Shown: positions 7,264 to 15,261, counted from the first letter of the stretch. The stretch is DNA of 16,481 nucleotides from Candidatus Thalassarchaeaceae archaeon (GCA_029250565.1 JAQXFA010000098.1:1-16481), one strand, 5' to 3'. Numbers and translations: made by a program. Notes: generated by a model not told the origin, from the sequence alone.

Positions 7264-8814
7264 GTGCCTACAAAAGATGACTCTGATTCTATTGATGTTG
7301 ATGTCACTAAGAAGGTGACCAATAAGGCAACTAAGGCCAAAAAATCAACACCAAAAGCAAAAACAACCTCAAAAAAATCCAAGAGTAATGCCAAGACTAA
7401 ATCAAAGCCCAAGGCTAAATCAACAAAGAAAACCACAACTGGCGGTAAAAAGAAGAGCACTACTAAGGCTAAGCCAAAGACAAGAGCGACTAAGAAGCAT
7501 AAGTCCGCACTCAAAGTTAGTAATCAAATCCCAAAAGAGCGCCGTGCTACTATTGAAAAGTCACTATCCAAGGCAAAGAGAAGAAAACGCCAAGATTGGG
7601 ACCGCGCTAAAGGGGCGAAACAACATCGTATCGCAAATAAGAGAGTAAAACCCAATACAATTCGCAGAATTTCAATGCCACTTCTTGATGTAAATCTTGG
7701 TGAGAGTTGGGATACTCCAATCACAGTCATCCATGGTGCTCGTCCAGGGCCAGTAGTAACAGTTACAGGCGCTATTCATGGAGATGAATTAGTTGGGCCA
7801 CTTGCTTGTAGCATGTTGTGTCAAGAATCTATGACAGGACCAGGTCGTGCCTTAGATCCAGCAGCAATGGCCGGCACAATTCGTATTGTCCCTGTTCTAA
7901 ATCCTCCTGGATTTAGGAGACATAACCGATATTTCCCTGATGGGCGAGACCTTAATCGTCAATTCCCAGGTACTGTTGAGGGCAATACTACTAGCCGAGT
8001 TGCTGACAAAATTTGGGAAAGTCTCATCATCTCAACTGATTACTTAATTGATCTTCATTCAGCCGCAAGAGGTAGGACAAATTTACCCCAAGTAAGAGCA
8101 AATCTTGCTCATTCTGAGAGTAATAGGGTTGCTAGAGCATTCGGTGTTGAAGTGGTCCTTGATTCAAAAGGTCCCAGAGGTACACTTAGGAGAAATGCCA
8201 CCGAAGAAGGGATTGGGGCTATCACTTACGAAGGTGGTGGCGCTAATTTGACTGACCACGAAGCAGTAAAGGTGGCAGTGTACGGGGTACTCAATGTACT
8301 ACGCTCACTGAAGGTAATTCCAGGTTACCCAAATCGCCCACGTTTCCGTTTACTCGCTTCGGGCTCAACATGGATTCGTTCTGAGGAAGGCGGTCTTGTT
8401 GACATGTTTGTACAATCTGGCACTTTTGTTGAGAAAGGTGACATTATTGGGAGAATAGTTGACCCACATAAACCGGGTATTAGTGCTGATATTTTGTCCC
8501 CCGAGCGCGGACTTTTGATTTGTTCTGCAACTAACCCATTCGTAACTGCTGGGACACCAGTTGGTCATTTACTGCCGATTTCTAGAGGTGTGAGATTAGT
8601 AAAAAGCCAACTTGATGATAAAAATCGCCTGATAGTTAGTGGAAGCGTTGCTGACCCTCCTTGGCGCGAGGAATACGAAGTTGATGAGATCTCGATTAAG
8701 GGTGAATGGCAAGGTGGAGACGTAGACTCAGAATGGCAAAAAGATTGGTTACAAGACAGTGATAGATTGGTTCCGAGTTTAGCAGAAGAAGAGGATTCTG
8801 AAGAAGAATTCTGA
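7264..8814 (+). CDS. AstE/aspartoacylase-family zinc deacylase with a lysine-rich N-terminal tail
   Basis: A 516-residue protein from a GTG start. Residues 1-16 are acidic. Residues 16-130 form a low-complexity basic tail made almost entirely of Lys, Ala, Thr, Ser and Pro (28 Lys in the first 80 residues). The tail looks like a histone H1 or HU-type C-terminal arm placed at the N-terminus. The catalytic domain starts near residue 136 and belongs to the succinylglutamate desuccinylase/aspartoacylase branch of M14-like zinc hydrolases. Visible residues are GAIHGDE (169-175; zinc ligands His172 and Glu175), DLNRQFPG (229-236; substrate-binding Asn-Arg), DLHSA (263-267; zinc ligand His265) and YEGGG (322-326; catalytic Glu323). 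A beta-rich C-terminal domain (about 360-440, with VEKGDIIGRIVDP) is usual in the family. The protein ends in an acidic patch, EEEDSEEEF. The expected reaction is hydrolysis of an N-acyl amino acid amide; the real substrate is unknown. The tail could bind nucleic acid or another polyanion. There is no signal peptide, so it acts inside the cell. Confidence 0.9.
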   Translation: MPTKDDSDSIDVDVTKKVTNKATKAKKSTPKAKTTSKKSKSNAKTKSKPKAKSTKKTTTGGKKKSTTKAKPKTRATKKHKSALKVSNQIPKERRATIEKSLSKAKRRKRQDWDRAKGAKQHRIANKRVKPNTIRRISMPLLDVNLGESWDTPITVIHGARPGPVVTVTGAIHGDELVGPLACSMLCQESMTGPGRALDPAAMAGTIRIVPVLNPPGFRRHNRYFPDGRDLNRQFPGTVEGNTTSRVADKIWESLIISTDYLIDLHSAARGRTNLPQVRANLAHSESNRVARAFGVEVVLDSKGPRGTLRRNATEEGIGAITYEGGGANLTDHEAVKVAVYGVLNVLRSLKVIPGYPNRPRFRLLASGSTWIRSEEGGLVDMFVQSGTFVEKGDIIGRIVDPHKPGISADILSPERGLLICSATNPFVTAGTPVGHLLPISRGVRLVKSQLDDKNRLIVSGSVADPPWREEYEVDEISIKGEWQGGDVDSEWQKDWLQDSDRLVPSLAEEEDSEEEF

Positions 8815-8904
8815 ATGTTGCCATTAATTTTACAAGTCAAAATCGAAAATTATTGTAGTATGTTTTGAATAGGACCATGTATTTCGGTAATGTGAGGGGA
8901 GAAC

Positions 8905-9219
8905 ATGGAAGAGGTTGGGTGGACTCCTGGAGAGGATTCAATTTTGGAATCTCAGGTTGAAAGTAAGTTAGCTGATATAATTGAAGGGGATTCATTGGAA
9001 AGCCTCCGGAAAAAATCAGATTCAGCCAAAACAACGGAAGAAATCGCTAAGGCAACTAGATCTGCTAAAGGTGACCGCCGATTAGATGTCACTCCTGCTG
9101 AACACGAGCACGCTAAGCAGTTAACTGATGTTGTAAGTTGGGTTCTTGTTGGAATCGCAGTAGTTGTTGTACTTGGTGGCGCCGCTTTCTCTATCTTGTT
9201 CGGTACCTCAATATTTTGA
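8905..9219 (+). CDS. Small C-terminally anchored membrane protein, function unknown
   Basis: A 104-residue protein with no family I recognise. Residues 1-72 are hydrophilic and rich in Glu, Lys, Ser and Ala, probably helical. One hydrophobic segment, about 75-100 (VVSWVLVGIAVVVVLGG and onward), ends almost at the C-terminus, as in tail-anchored proteins, so the charged part should face the cytoplasm. The ATG at 8905 is supported by GAGGGGAG four to eleven bases upstream. It follows the lysine-rich deacylase by 90 bases on the same strand, and a TATA-like GAAAATTATT near 8845-8854 could drive it separately. Its stop is only seven bases from the stop of the convergent protease gene. Confidence 0.75.
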   Translation: MEEVGWTPGEDSILESQVESKLADIIEGDSLESLRKKSDSAKTTEEIAKATRSAKGDRRLDVTPAEHEHAKQLTDVVSWVLVGIAVVVVLGGAAFSILFGTSIF

Positions 9220-9226
9220 GGATTAA

Positions 9227-12200
9227 TTACCGATATATTTTGGGCAAATCCGGCTGTAGTGGTCGCTTTTGTGGTGGTCTCTTACGAGCAACCATCGTGA
9301 ATATTATGAGAATAACAAGTAAAACTGCTAACCCAATAACAATTTCATTAGAAATTGCTGGCCCGCCTAAACCAAGTTCACCAGTGTTATTGTTTGTGTG
9401 ATCTCCATTATTATCGTCACCATTATTTCCATCATCGATGTTGTCTTCAGCGGGGGGATTCCAAACATCGAAGAACAACGACGAACTAAGTTCAACCACA
9501 TCATCTCCGTCAGTCAGAGTGAAGGTTACGAACCAAGGGCCAACTGACTCGTTGTGTCTTGGACAAAGCACCTGCTCAACAGATGAGTATCCGAGTGGTT
9601 CTGAACAGTCAATTAAATCGGTGCTATATGCCAGCCCCTCATTTCCTGAATCAATGATGTATTCACCAACTATGGATGTATGCGAACCATCAGGCCAAGT
9701 TAGTTCCCATTTGATGTCTGAGTTGTTCAACAGGTCAGAAACAGTGAACGGGACGTCTGTGAATGATACCAGCATCGTAAACTTCTGATAAGAGCTATTC
9801 AAGTGTGAACTGGAGTTATTGAGTGAGGATGGCTGGACATATAATTGGACATGAGCAGAGCGATTGATACCTTCGTCAATGTCATTATCGCAATTGTCGT
9901 CAACCCAGTTCCAGGTTTCATTTGCATTGGGTGAGAGTTCCGAGTTGTTGTCATCACAGTCGTCAAACCAGCGGAATCCATCTCCATCTTCATCCAAGTC
10001 TGGCCACAATGGGTCAGTGTGAGTCACTAGAAGTTCATCACCATCCATTATCCCATCGCGGTCGGTGTCGTTGTGGTATGGGTCTGTGCCGATCAAGTTG
10101 TACTCATCCAAGTCAAACAACCCATCTCCATCGCTGTCCAGCCCGTAGAAATCTTCGTCAATAGCATCATCACAATCGTTGTCAAGACCGTCTAAGAGTT
10201 CAGGGTTACCAGGGAAGAGTGAGGCATTTGTGTCATCACAGTCAGCGAACCAATACCATCCATCAGCATCACTGTCATTGTCAAAAGTCAGTGGGTCACT
10301 ACCCCAATTCAAGACTTCATCCCCGTCTGAAAGTCCATCACCATCAGTATCCCACAAGTTGTGATTGGTGCTGTAATTATGGTATTCTTCCCAATCTCCA
10401 AGCAGGTCGGAGTCACTATCAGTGCCGTTGAAATCTTCGTCAATCCAAGAGTCGCAGTCATCATCAATGCCATTCAGTGATTCATTCATCGCAGGGTGGA
10501 TATCGGAGTTTGAGTCATTACAATCTTCAAACCAATACCAGCCGTCTGAATCGCTGTCATCATCGTAAAATAAAGGGTCGGAAAAAGAAGTGTAAACTTC
10601 GTAACCATCTAGCATCCCGTCACCATCTGTGTCGTTGTTTAGAGGGTCAGTGCCATTGACAAAAACTTCCACTCCGTCAAGTAGACCATCCCCATCACTG
10701 TCAGGATTGAGTGGGTCGGTTGAGTAATTTAGAACCTCCAAACCATCGTTTAGGAAGTCATCATCAGTATCGTTGTCAAAAGGGTCAGTGCTGTAATTAT
10801 TTGTTTCAGCATCATCAAGAAGCCCATCTAAATCGCTGTCACGACTCAATTCTGTGCCATGAATGATTAATTCCCAATCTTCGAAAGTACCAGAAGTTCC
10901 GCTATCCTTGTCTTCAACACTAATTGTCCAATTTCCAATACTTCCTTCATCCCAAAAGTGGACTGAAGAGAACATCCAGTTATTGTAGTCGTTACCATTG
11001 TCATTGTGCTCGGTAGCTAGGAAAGATTCTGTGCCGCTAGGTGAAGTCAATATGATTTCAAGGTCACCGCGATTGTTGTGGTCGATATCAGCAATCACAT
11101 CAACGGATTCAAGCAGTAAATCTTGACCAATTGATATGGTGTGAGTGACGGCAGTTCCAGTAGCATCAGGAATAGCCGAGTTTAGACTTTGCATCCCACT
11201 GGTGTAGTTACTTTCATTTCCAACAGTTGTCCAATTTGAAGCCAAAGCAACTGCGGCTCCAGCATCTATCACTCCATATCCGTATTTGTGGCTGACATCA
11301 TGTCCTGCCCCATTGACATTCCATGACCAATCATTTGCGTCATTAACACGTGCCGAGTTGACTAGTACGTGCTGCACATCTCTCCAAGTGAGGTTAGAGT
11401 TCGCCTCCAACATGAGTGCGACAACTCCCGAAACTAGGGGTGTTGCAGAGGATGTACCACCGAAACCATCGTAGTAATCACTGTTAGTGTAACCAGCTGA
11501 CCCTTCAATATCAGTAGTAGTGATTCCTTCACCATCACCATCTGATGGAGCAGCAACTAGGATGTTATCACCTGGTTCAGAGTACCATGCGTTATCACCG
11601 TAATGAGTTGTTGCGGCTACTGCGATTGTAAAACGACTATTGGCATATCCATCATAATTTGAGTCATCATCATTGTTTAGACCATTTCCGGCAGCCCATG
11701 TGATGATGTTGCCTAGGCCAGAGCGACCTTGGTAAGCATCTGATTCAAATCCTGCCAACATCAATGGCCCAGGAGCATCTAATGTGTAGCCATTATCACT
11801 TGGACCCCATGAATTTGAGTAGATGTCAATTGATTGGGAAAGATGTGTAATTGCGTTTGCTTCTTTTGAGTCAGTTAGTGAGCAGGAAATCAGTTGTAAT
11901 CCTGCTAATCCTGCCTGAGGTGCCGCTCCTGAAACACCGAGGCTGTTGTTTCCGACTGCAGCGGCAACTCCGGCTGCTGAAGTGCCGTGCCCATCCCAGT
12001 TCGAAGGATTCGGGTTGCCATCATTTCCACAGTAATCGTAGTCAAGCGTGCTTTGATAATAATCGTCAAGATCAGGATGGTCCCAATCTAATCCGTCATC
12101 AACAATTCCTATGACTACGCCAGCACCGGTGTAATTATCCCAGACTGCTGTGATATTGACATCTTCACCAGTTGTGCCACTAGTTTGCCCTGTATTCTGT

Positions 12201-12664
12201 AGGTGCCATTGGTCAGAGAACTTGGTATCATTAGGAATCATTTTTTTCGACGCTGTCCACTCCACCAATGGATATGCGACTTCAATCACTCCATCGGATT
12301 GCCACTCAGCAAACTTTGTTGCGACCCCGATTGCTCCATTGGTTGTGAAGACAGGCATATCTTCAACATCAATAATCCAAGTGTTTGGTAAGTGCTGAGC
12401 CTCCTGCCCTAGAGGAGTTGCGCTGACTACGACCCACTGTTCTGCACTAGATAGTTCGGAATCGGTGTATTGAGACAAATCACTAACTCTTGCAAAAGCA
12501 GATCTTACAGCCGGTGAAAATCCGTATGTGATAGGTGCATCCTCGAAATCATCGGGAAGTGGTGCACCCAATATTGAGCCATTCTCTTTTACAGGTTCAA
12601 GGGCGTTTACAAGTGGGGTGAGAGTTGAGAGCATAAGCAAGGTGACAACAAAACCCCATCGCAT
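9227..12664 (-). CDS. Cell-surface subtilisin-like (S8) protease with P domain, calcium-repeat stalk and C-terminal membrane anchor
   Basis: A 1145-residue exported serine protease starting at ATG 12664. Order: signal peptide (1-21); propeptide-like region (about 22-145); S8 catalytic domain (about 150-475) with Asp189 in GIVDDG, His226 in DGHGTSAAG, oxyanion Asn327 in AAGNG and Ser405 in GGTSSATP; then a proprotein-convertase P domain (about 495-604, including GDLEIILTSPSGT and GTFEDWELIIHGT). An Asp/Asn-rich stalk (607-933) mixes thrombospondin type 3-like repeats (D-x-D-x-DG-L-x-D-x-E) with three MopE-type DCxD...DxCD units. A beta-like region with two cysteines (about 936-1070), an Asn/Asp/Gly linker, one membrane helix (about 1107-1126) and a basic tail (RKRPPQKRP) complete it. 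The tail stops transfer, leaving the enzyme anchored outside. The repeats should need calcium, and the gene suits a protein-degrading marine heterotroph. All catalytic residues are present. It is a lone minus-strand gene, 84 bases after the LeuA-like gene. Confidence 0.95.
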   Translation of the reverse strand: MRWGFVVTLLMLSTLTPLVNALEPVKENGSILGAPLPDDFEDAPITYGFSPAVRSAFARVSDLSQYTDSELSSAEQWVVVSATPLGQEAQHLPNTWIIDVEDMPVFTTNGAIGVATKFAEWQSDGVIEVAYPLVEWTASKKMIPNDTKFSDQWHLQNTGQTSGTTGEDVNITAVWDNYTGAGVVIGIVDDGLDWDHPDLDDYYQSTLDYDYCGNDGNPNPSNWDGHGTSAAGVAAAVGNNSLGVSGAAPQAGLAGLQLISCSLTDSKEANAITHLSQSIDIYSNSWGPSDNGYTLDAPGPLMLAGFESDAYQGRSGLGNIITWAAGNGLNNDDDSNYDGYANSRFTIAVAATTHYGDNAWYSEPGDNILVAAPSDGDGEGITTTDIEGSAGYTNSDYYDGFGGTSSATPLVSGVVALMLEANSNLTWRDVQHVLVNSARVNDANDWSWNVNGAGHDVSHKYGYGVIDAGAAVALASNWTTVGNESNYTSGMQSLNSAIPDATGTAVTHTISIGQDLLLESVDVIADIDHNNRGDLEIILTSPSGTESFLATEHNDNGNDYNNWMFSSVHFWDEGSIGNWTISVEDKDSGTSGTFEDWELIIHGTELSRDSDLDGLLDDAETNNYSTDPFDNDTDDDFLNDGLEVLNYSTDPLNPDSDGDGLLDGVEVFVNGTDPLNNDTDGDGMLDGYEVYTSFSDPLFYDDDSDSDGWYWFEDCNDSNSDIHPAMNESLNGIDDDCDSWIDEDFNGTDSDSDLLGDWEEYHNYSTNHNLWDTDGDGLSDGDEVLNWGSDPLTFDNDSDADGWYWFADCDDTNASLFPGNPELLDGLDNDCDDAIDEDFYGLDSDGDGLFDLDEYNLIGTDPYHNDTDRDGIMDGDELLVTHTDPLWPDLDEDGDGFRWFDDCDDNNSELSPNANETWNWVDDNCDNDIDEGINRSAHVQLYVQPSSLNNSSSHLNSSYQKFTMLVSFTDVPFTVSDLLNNSDIKWELTWPDGSHTSIVGEYIIDSGNEGLAYSTDLIDCSEPLGYSSVEQVLCPRHNESVGPWFVTFTLTDGDDVVELSSSLFFDVWNPPAEDNIDDGNNGDDNNGDHTNNNTGELGLGGPAISNEIVIGLAVLLVILIIFTMVARKRPPQKRPLQPDLPKIYR
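9866..10846 (-). repeat. Calcium-binding stalk repeats: TSP3-like units interleaved with three MopE-type units
   Basis: Protein-level repeats inside the protease (residues 607-933). TSP3-like units have the core D-[SGT]-D-G-[LM]-x-D-G-x-E followed by T/S-D-P. MopE-type units occur three times (about 10433-10561, 10154-10279 and 9872-9997). Each starts DxDGWxWF-like, then DC[ND]D, and ends with two acidic/Asn residues and CD. The DNA copies have diverged, so these are old protein repeats rather than recent tandem duplications. Confidence 0.85.
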
Positions 12665-12748
12665 AACTCAAACGCCATCAAGGTCCCAATTAGCACTTAC
12701 CCCTATGAGGGCCTGATCTTAATCACAAAAATTGAATGGAAAAGCACC

Positions 12749-14005
12749 TTATTCTGCTTGATAGGCAGATATTGCGGCGTGGACCTCATCGTCCCCCATC
12801 AACTTGCGTTGACTTTTTGCAACTTCAAACAGATGAGCCACCAAATCATCATTTACATCGTAACCATTTTTCCCTAACCAATAAGTGATGTTTGACCTGC
12901 CTGACATATGGCCAATCCTGATTACTTGCTCAAGTCCAAAATCGTTGGCTGGGACGCCTGAATAGACGCGGTCAGCCAACCAGTGGTCACCCTTGTTCAT
13001 TGCTTTGATAACAGCTGATGCGTGGACTCCTGTACCTGTTTCAAATGCATCAGCGCCAAATACTGGGTAATTGCGAGGTAAAGCCACCTCAACATATTCG
13101 TGGGCCTTACGCATGTATTCATTGAGTAAAGTCAAATCATTATCGATAACACCCATCAAACTTAGATTCACTAATGTTTGGTCAAGGGGGGCATTTCCTG
13201 CACGTTCCCCCACACCAAGAGCAGTTCCATGGATCACATCAGCACCAGCCTCTACTGCTGCCAAATTGTTAGCAACACCCAAACCTCGGTCTTGGTGACC
13301 ATGCCAATTGACCTCAATGTCTCTTCTTTTCACACCTGCATCGGGAATGACTTCATCTTGAACAAACCTGAGAAGTTTAGTAACTCCATTTGGAGTCACA
13401 TGTCCACAAGTATCACAGACACAAATACGGTCTGCACCTAACTCAATTGCTCGTGTGTAAACTTGTTTGATTTCATCTGGTTTTGAGCGAGTTGTATCTT
13501 CTGTTACAAACATCACAGGAATATCATTGTCAACTGCGAATGTGACTGCCTTTTCCGCAGTCGAGAGAATCTTATCCATCGTCCAATTCTCCGCGAATTG
13601 GCGAATAGGAGAAGTGCCAAGGAAAGCGCTCGCTTGAATTTGCATCTCGTGTTTTGCTTGCAAATCAACAAGTGGTTCAATATCACCAATCATTGTGCGA
13701 ACAGCGCAACCGGGTCTAATCTGGAAATCATTTTGTTTAATTTCAGTCAACATCGCATCAATATGATCTATGTGGAAAGGACCAGCACCTGGTAGTCCAA
13801 GGTCAACTTTTTGCATCCCAAGTTTTTCCATGAAATTTAGTAACTCAATTTTCTGCTCAATTGTTGGATTTCTAGCACTTGGACTCTGAAGACCGTCACG
13901 CAAAGTTTCATCGTCAAACCATACTCCATGTGGGTGATTTGACGGATTTCTTTCAAAATCGTAGTCAACGACATTCCAATCATAAACAAGGTCACTTTCT
14001 TGCAT
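12749..14005 (-). CDS. LeuA-like DRE-TIM metallolyase family acyltransferase (isopropylmalate/homocitrate synthase-like)
   Basis: A 418-residue TIM-barrel enzyme of the HMGL-like (COG0119) family, whose members condense acetyl-CoA with a 2-oxoacid (isopropylmalate, citramalate or homocitrate synthase) or run the related lyase reaction. Signatures are FDDETLRDGLQ (30-40; catalytic Arg36, metal ligand Asp37), CDTCGHVTPNG (197-207) and WHGHQDRGLGVANN (234-247; metal-binding His235 and His237). Then come GTALGVGERAGN (260-271) and a C-terminal GTGVHASAVIKA (324-335). It lacks the long LeuA regulatory domain (full LeuA is about 500 residues or more). The usual HxHND is HxHQDR here, which marks a divergent clade, so I do not name the substrate. 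The ATG at 14005 is well supported by GAGGGTGAT upstream. It follows ctaB by 76 bases on the same strand. Leucine or lysine biosynthesis is possible, but no partner dehydrogenase or isomerase gene is in view. Confidence 0.85.
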   Translation of the reverse strand: MQESDLVYDWNVVDYDFERNPSNHPHGVWFDDETLRDGLQSPSARNPTIEQKIELLNFMEKLGMQKVDLGLPGAGPFHIDHIDAMLTEIKQNDFQIRPGCAVRTMIGDIEPLVDLQAKHEMQIQASAFLGTSPIRQFAENWTMDKILSTAEKAVTFAVDNDIPVMFVTEDTTRSKPDEIKQVYTRAIELGADRICVCDTCGHVTPNGVTKLLRFVQDEVIPDAGVKRRDIEVNWHGHQDRGLGVANNLAAVEAGADVIHGTALGVGERAGNAPLDQTLVNLSLMGVIDNDLTLLNEYMRKAHEYVEVALPRNYPVFGADAFETGTGVHASAVIKAMNKGDHWLADRVYSGVPANDFGLEQVIRIGHMSGRSNITYWLGKNGYDVNDDLVAHLFEVAKSQRKLMGDDEVHAAISAYQAE

Positions 14006-14010
14006 TGTAA

Positions 14011-14019
14011 ATCACCCTC
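14011..14019 (-). promoter_or_regulatory. Strong ribosome binding site of the LeuA-like gene
   Basis: On the minus strand GAGGGTGAT, five bases before the ATG at 14005, is close to the full archaeal anti-SD complement. It is one of the strongest such sites in the window. Confidence 0.6.
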
Positions 14020-14081
14020 AGTGGTCGCCCGCCTACGCCCGCTAGCGCGCAGAGGCACTCCTTCGGTAAAGACTCAACGAC

Positions 14082-15224
14082 TCATTCGGTAATTGATGCA
14101 ACAGGTTTCAACTCTGTGTCAATCATATTTTTTGGGTCGTTTTTCCAATGTCTGTAAACTTCAAGCATTGCAACTCCAGCAATAGTAATCAATCCAACAT
14201 AGAATGATGCTGCAACCATCACCATTGTTACGAATAGGAGTGCCAGATACTTCATTGAAATCATGAAAGAAGAGAACGCAGATGGTATTCTCCCCTTATC
14301 GTCGCGTGGCTCTCTGAGGTTGATATTGAGTACAGATTGGTTGTACCATACACCGAGTAGCAAAGCCCAAGCAAAGTAGGTAGTCGAAATTGCCCAGCCA
14401 GTACTCCATACATCTTCGCGTGGAAAACCCCACATGATTGGGTCAATGAATATAGCAGAGATTCCAATGAGTAGTGCAGTGTAAACCCGCATTTCTGAAA
14501 TGGTGTGTTTACCACCTTTGACCGATGGAAGCATAGGAACGTTTGCTTCTGAATATTCACGGTCACGGAAAAGTGCTAGAGCCCAAAAGTGAGGTGGCGT
14601 CCATAAGAAAATGAGCATGAACATTAGCCAAGGAAGTGCTGCCCCAAGGTTTAGCACGGCTCCAAAATCTAAAGCATGAGACATTGACAATGTGTCATTT
14701 GCTGCTGCCCAGCCAATTAGGGGTGGTGTTGAACCAGCGATGCCTCCAATCACAATATTTTGACTAGTCCTTCGCTTTAGCCACATAGTGTAAATTATGA
14801 CATAGAATAATACGCTGAAAGCAGCCCAGAAAGCAGCCACTTCGTTAGCCATTTCAATCAACCATATTGTACCAATAATTGCCAAAAATATCCCTAGTAG
14901 TAATGCGGTTCTTGCAGTTACATTTCCAGATGGTACTGGGCGCTCAGCAGTCCGTCCCATGAATGGGTCAATGTCAGCGTCAAACCACATGTTGATTGAA
15001 TTAGCTCCACCAGCAGTTAGGAAGCCTCCAATAAAGACTACAAAACAAGTCCACATTGTCGCCATAATGTCAAATCCGTTACCCAGATGATATTGAATTA
15101 AATCATGTATCAGAACTGCAGAAAGAGCAGTCACTTGAAGTAGCGAAATTACCACCGGTTTAGTTAGAGCAACTAACGCACCCAAGGTGCTAGTGCTATC
15201 AATTTCAGGTGCGACCTCAGCCAT
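14082..15224 (-). CDS. ctaB: Protoheme IX farnesyltransferase (heme O synthase)
   Basis: A 380-residue polytopic membrane enzyme of the UbiA prenyltransferase superfamily. It adds a farnesyl group to heme B to give heme O, the precursor of heme A. The UbiA signature NMWFDADIDPFMGRT is at 78-92 (Asn78, Asp82 and Asp86 for Mg-diphosphate binding), followed by RPVPSG. The second, CtaB-typical stretch LWTPPHFWALAL is at 207-218, followed by RDREYSEANVPMLP (220-233), which separates it from menaquinone and lipid prenyltransferases. About eight or nine hydrophobic helices are visible. It is longer than the common ~300 residues because of tails and loops. The ATG at 15224 lies 37 bases after the ctaA stop, so both are probably one transcript. 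Their pairing implies an aa3-type terminal oxidase elsewhere in the genome. Confidence 0.95.
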   Translation of the reverse strand: MAEVAPEIDSTSTLGALVALTKPVVISLLQVTALSAVLIHDLIQYHLGNGFDIMATMWTCFVVFIGGFLTAGGANSINMWFDADIDPFMGRTAERPVPSGNVTARTALLLGIFLAIIGTIWLIEMANEVAAFWAAFSVLFYVIIYTMWLKRRTSQNIVIGGIAGSTPPLIGWAAANDTLSMSHALDFGAVLNLGAALPWLMFMLIFLWTPPHFWALALFRDREYSEANVPMLPSVKGGKHTISEMRVYTALLIGISAIFIDPIMWGFPREDVWSTGWAISTTYFAWALLLGVWYNQSVLNINLREPRDDKGRIPSAFSSFMISMKYLALLFVTMVMVAASFYVGLITIAGVAMLEVYRHWKNDPKNMIDTELKPVASITE

Positions 15225-15261
15225 TAATTGGTGTCGGGCCGCATCCTATCTATGAAACAGC

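Noticed and set aside
7239..7514. Minus-strand frame of 91 residues, very rich in Leu, Val and Phe, looking like a membrane protein
   Set aside because: It is the antisense of the lysine-rich tail (AAA/AAG read as TTT/CTT), so the hydrophobicity is an artefact of the other strand's composition.
9438..10659. Several plus-strand open frames opposite the protease, rich in Ser, His, Pro and Cys
   Set aside because: They are antisense shadows of the Asp/Asn-rich protease stalk: GAT/GAC codons read as ATC/GTC and TCA/CAT in other frames. None has a domain, membrane plan or good ribosome binding site.
9866..10846. Repeated DNA resembling a CRISPR or tandem-repeat array
   Set aside because: The periodicity comes from protein repeats in a continuous reading frame. 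Unit DNA copies are diverged and uneven in spacing, with no identical repeats and unique spacers.
12749..14005. Identification as HMG-CoA lyase or as a full LeuA
   Set aside because: The GVGERAGN and GTGVHAS segments and the HxHQD strand fit the synthase side better than the lyase, and the LeuA regulatory domain is absent, so only a family-level call is safe.
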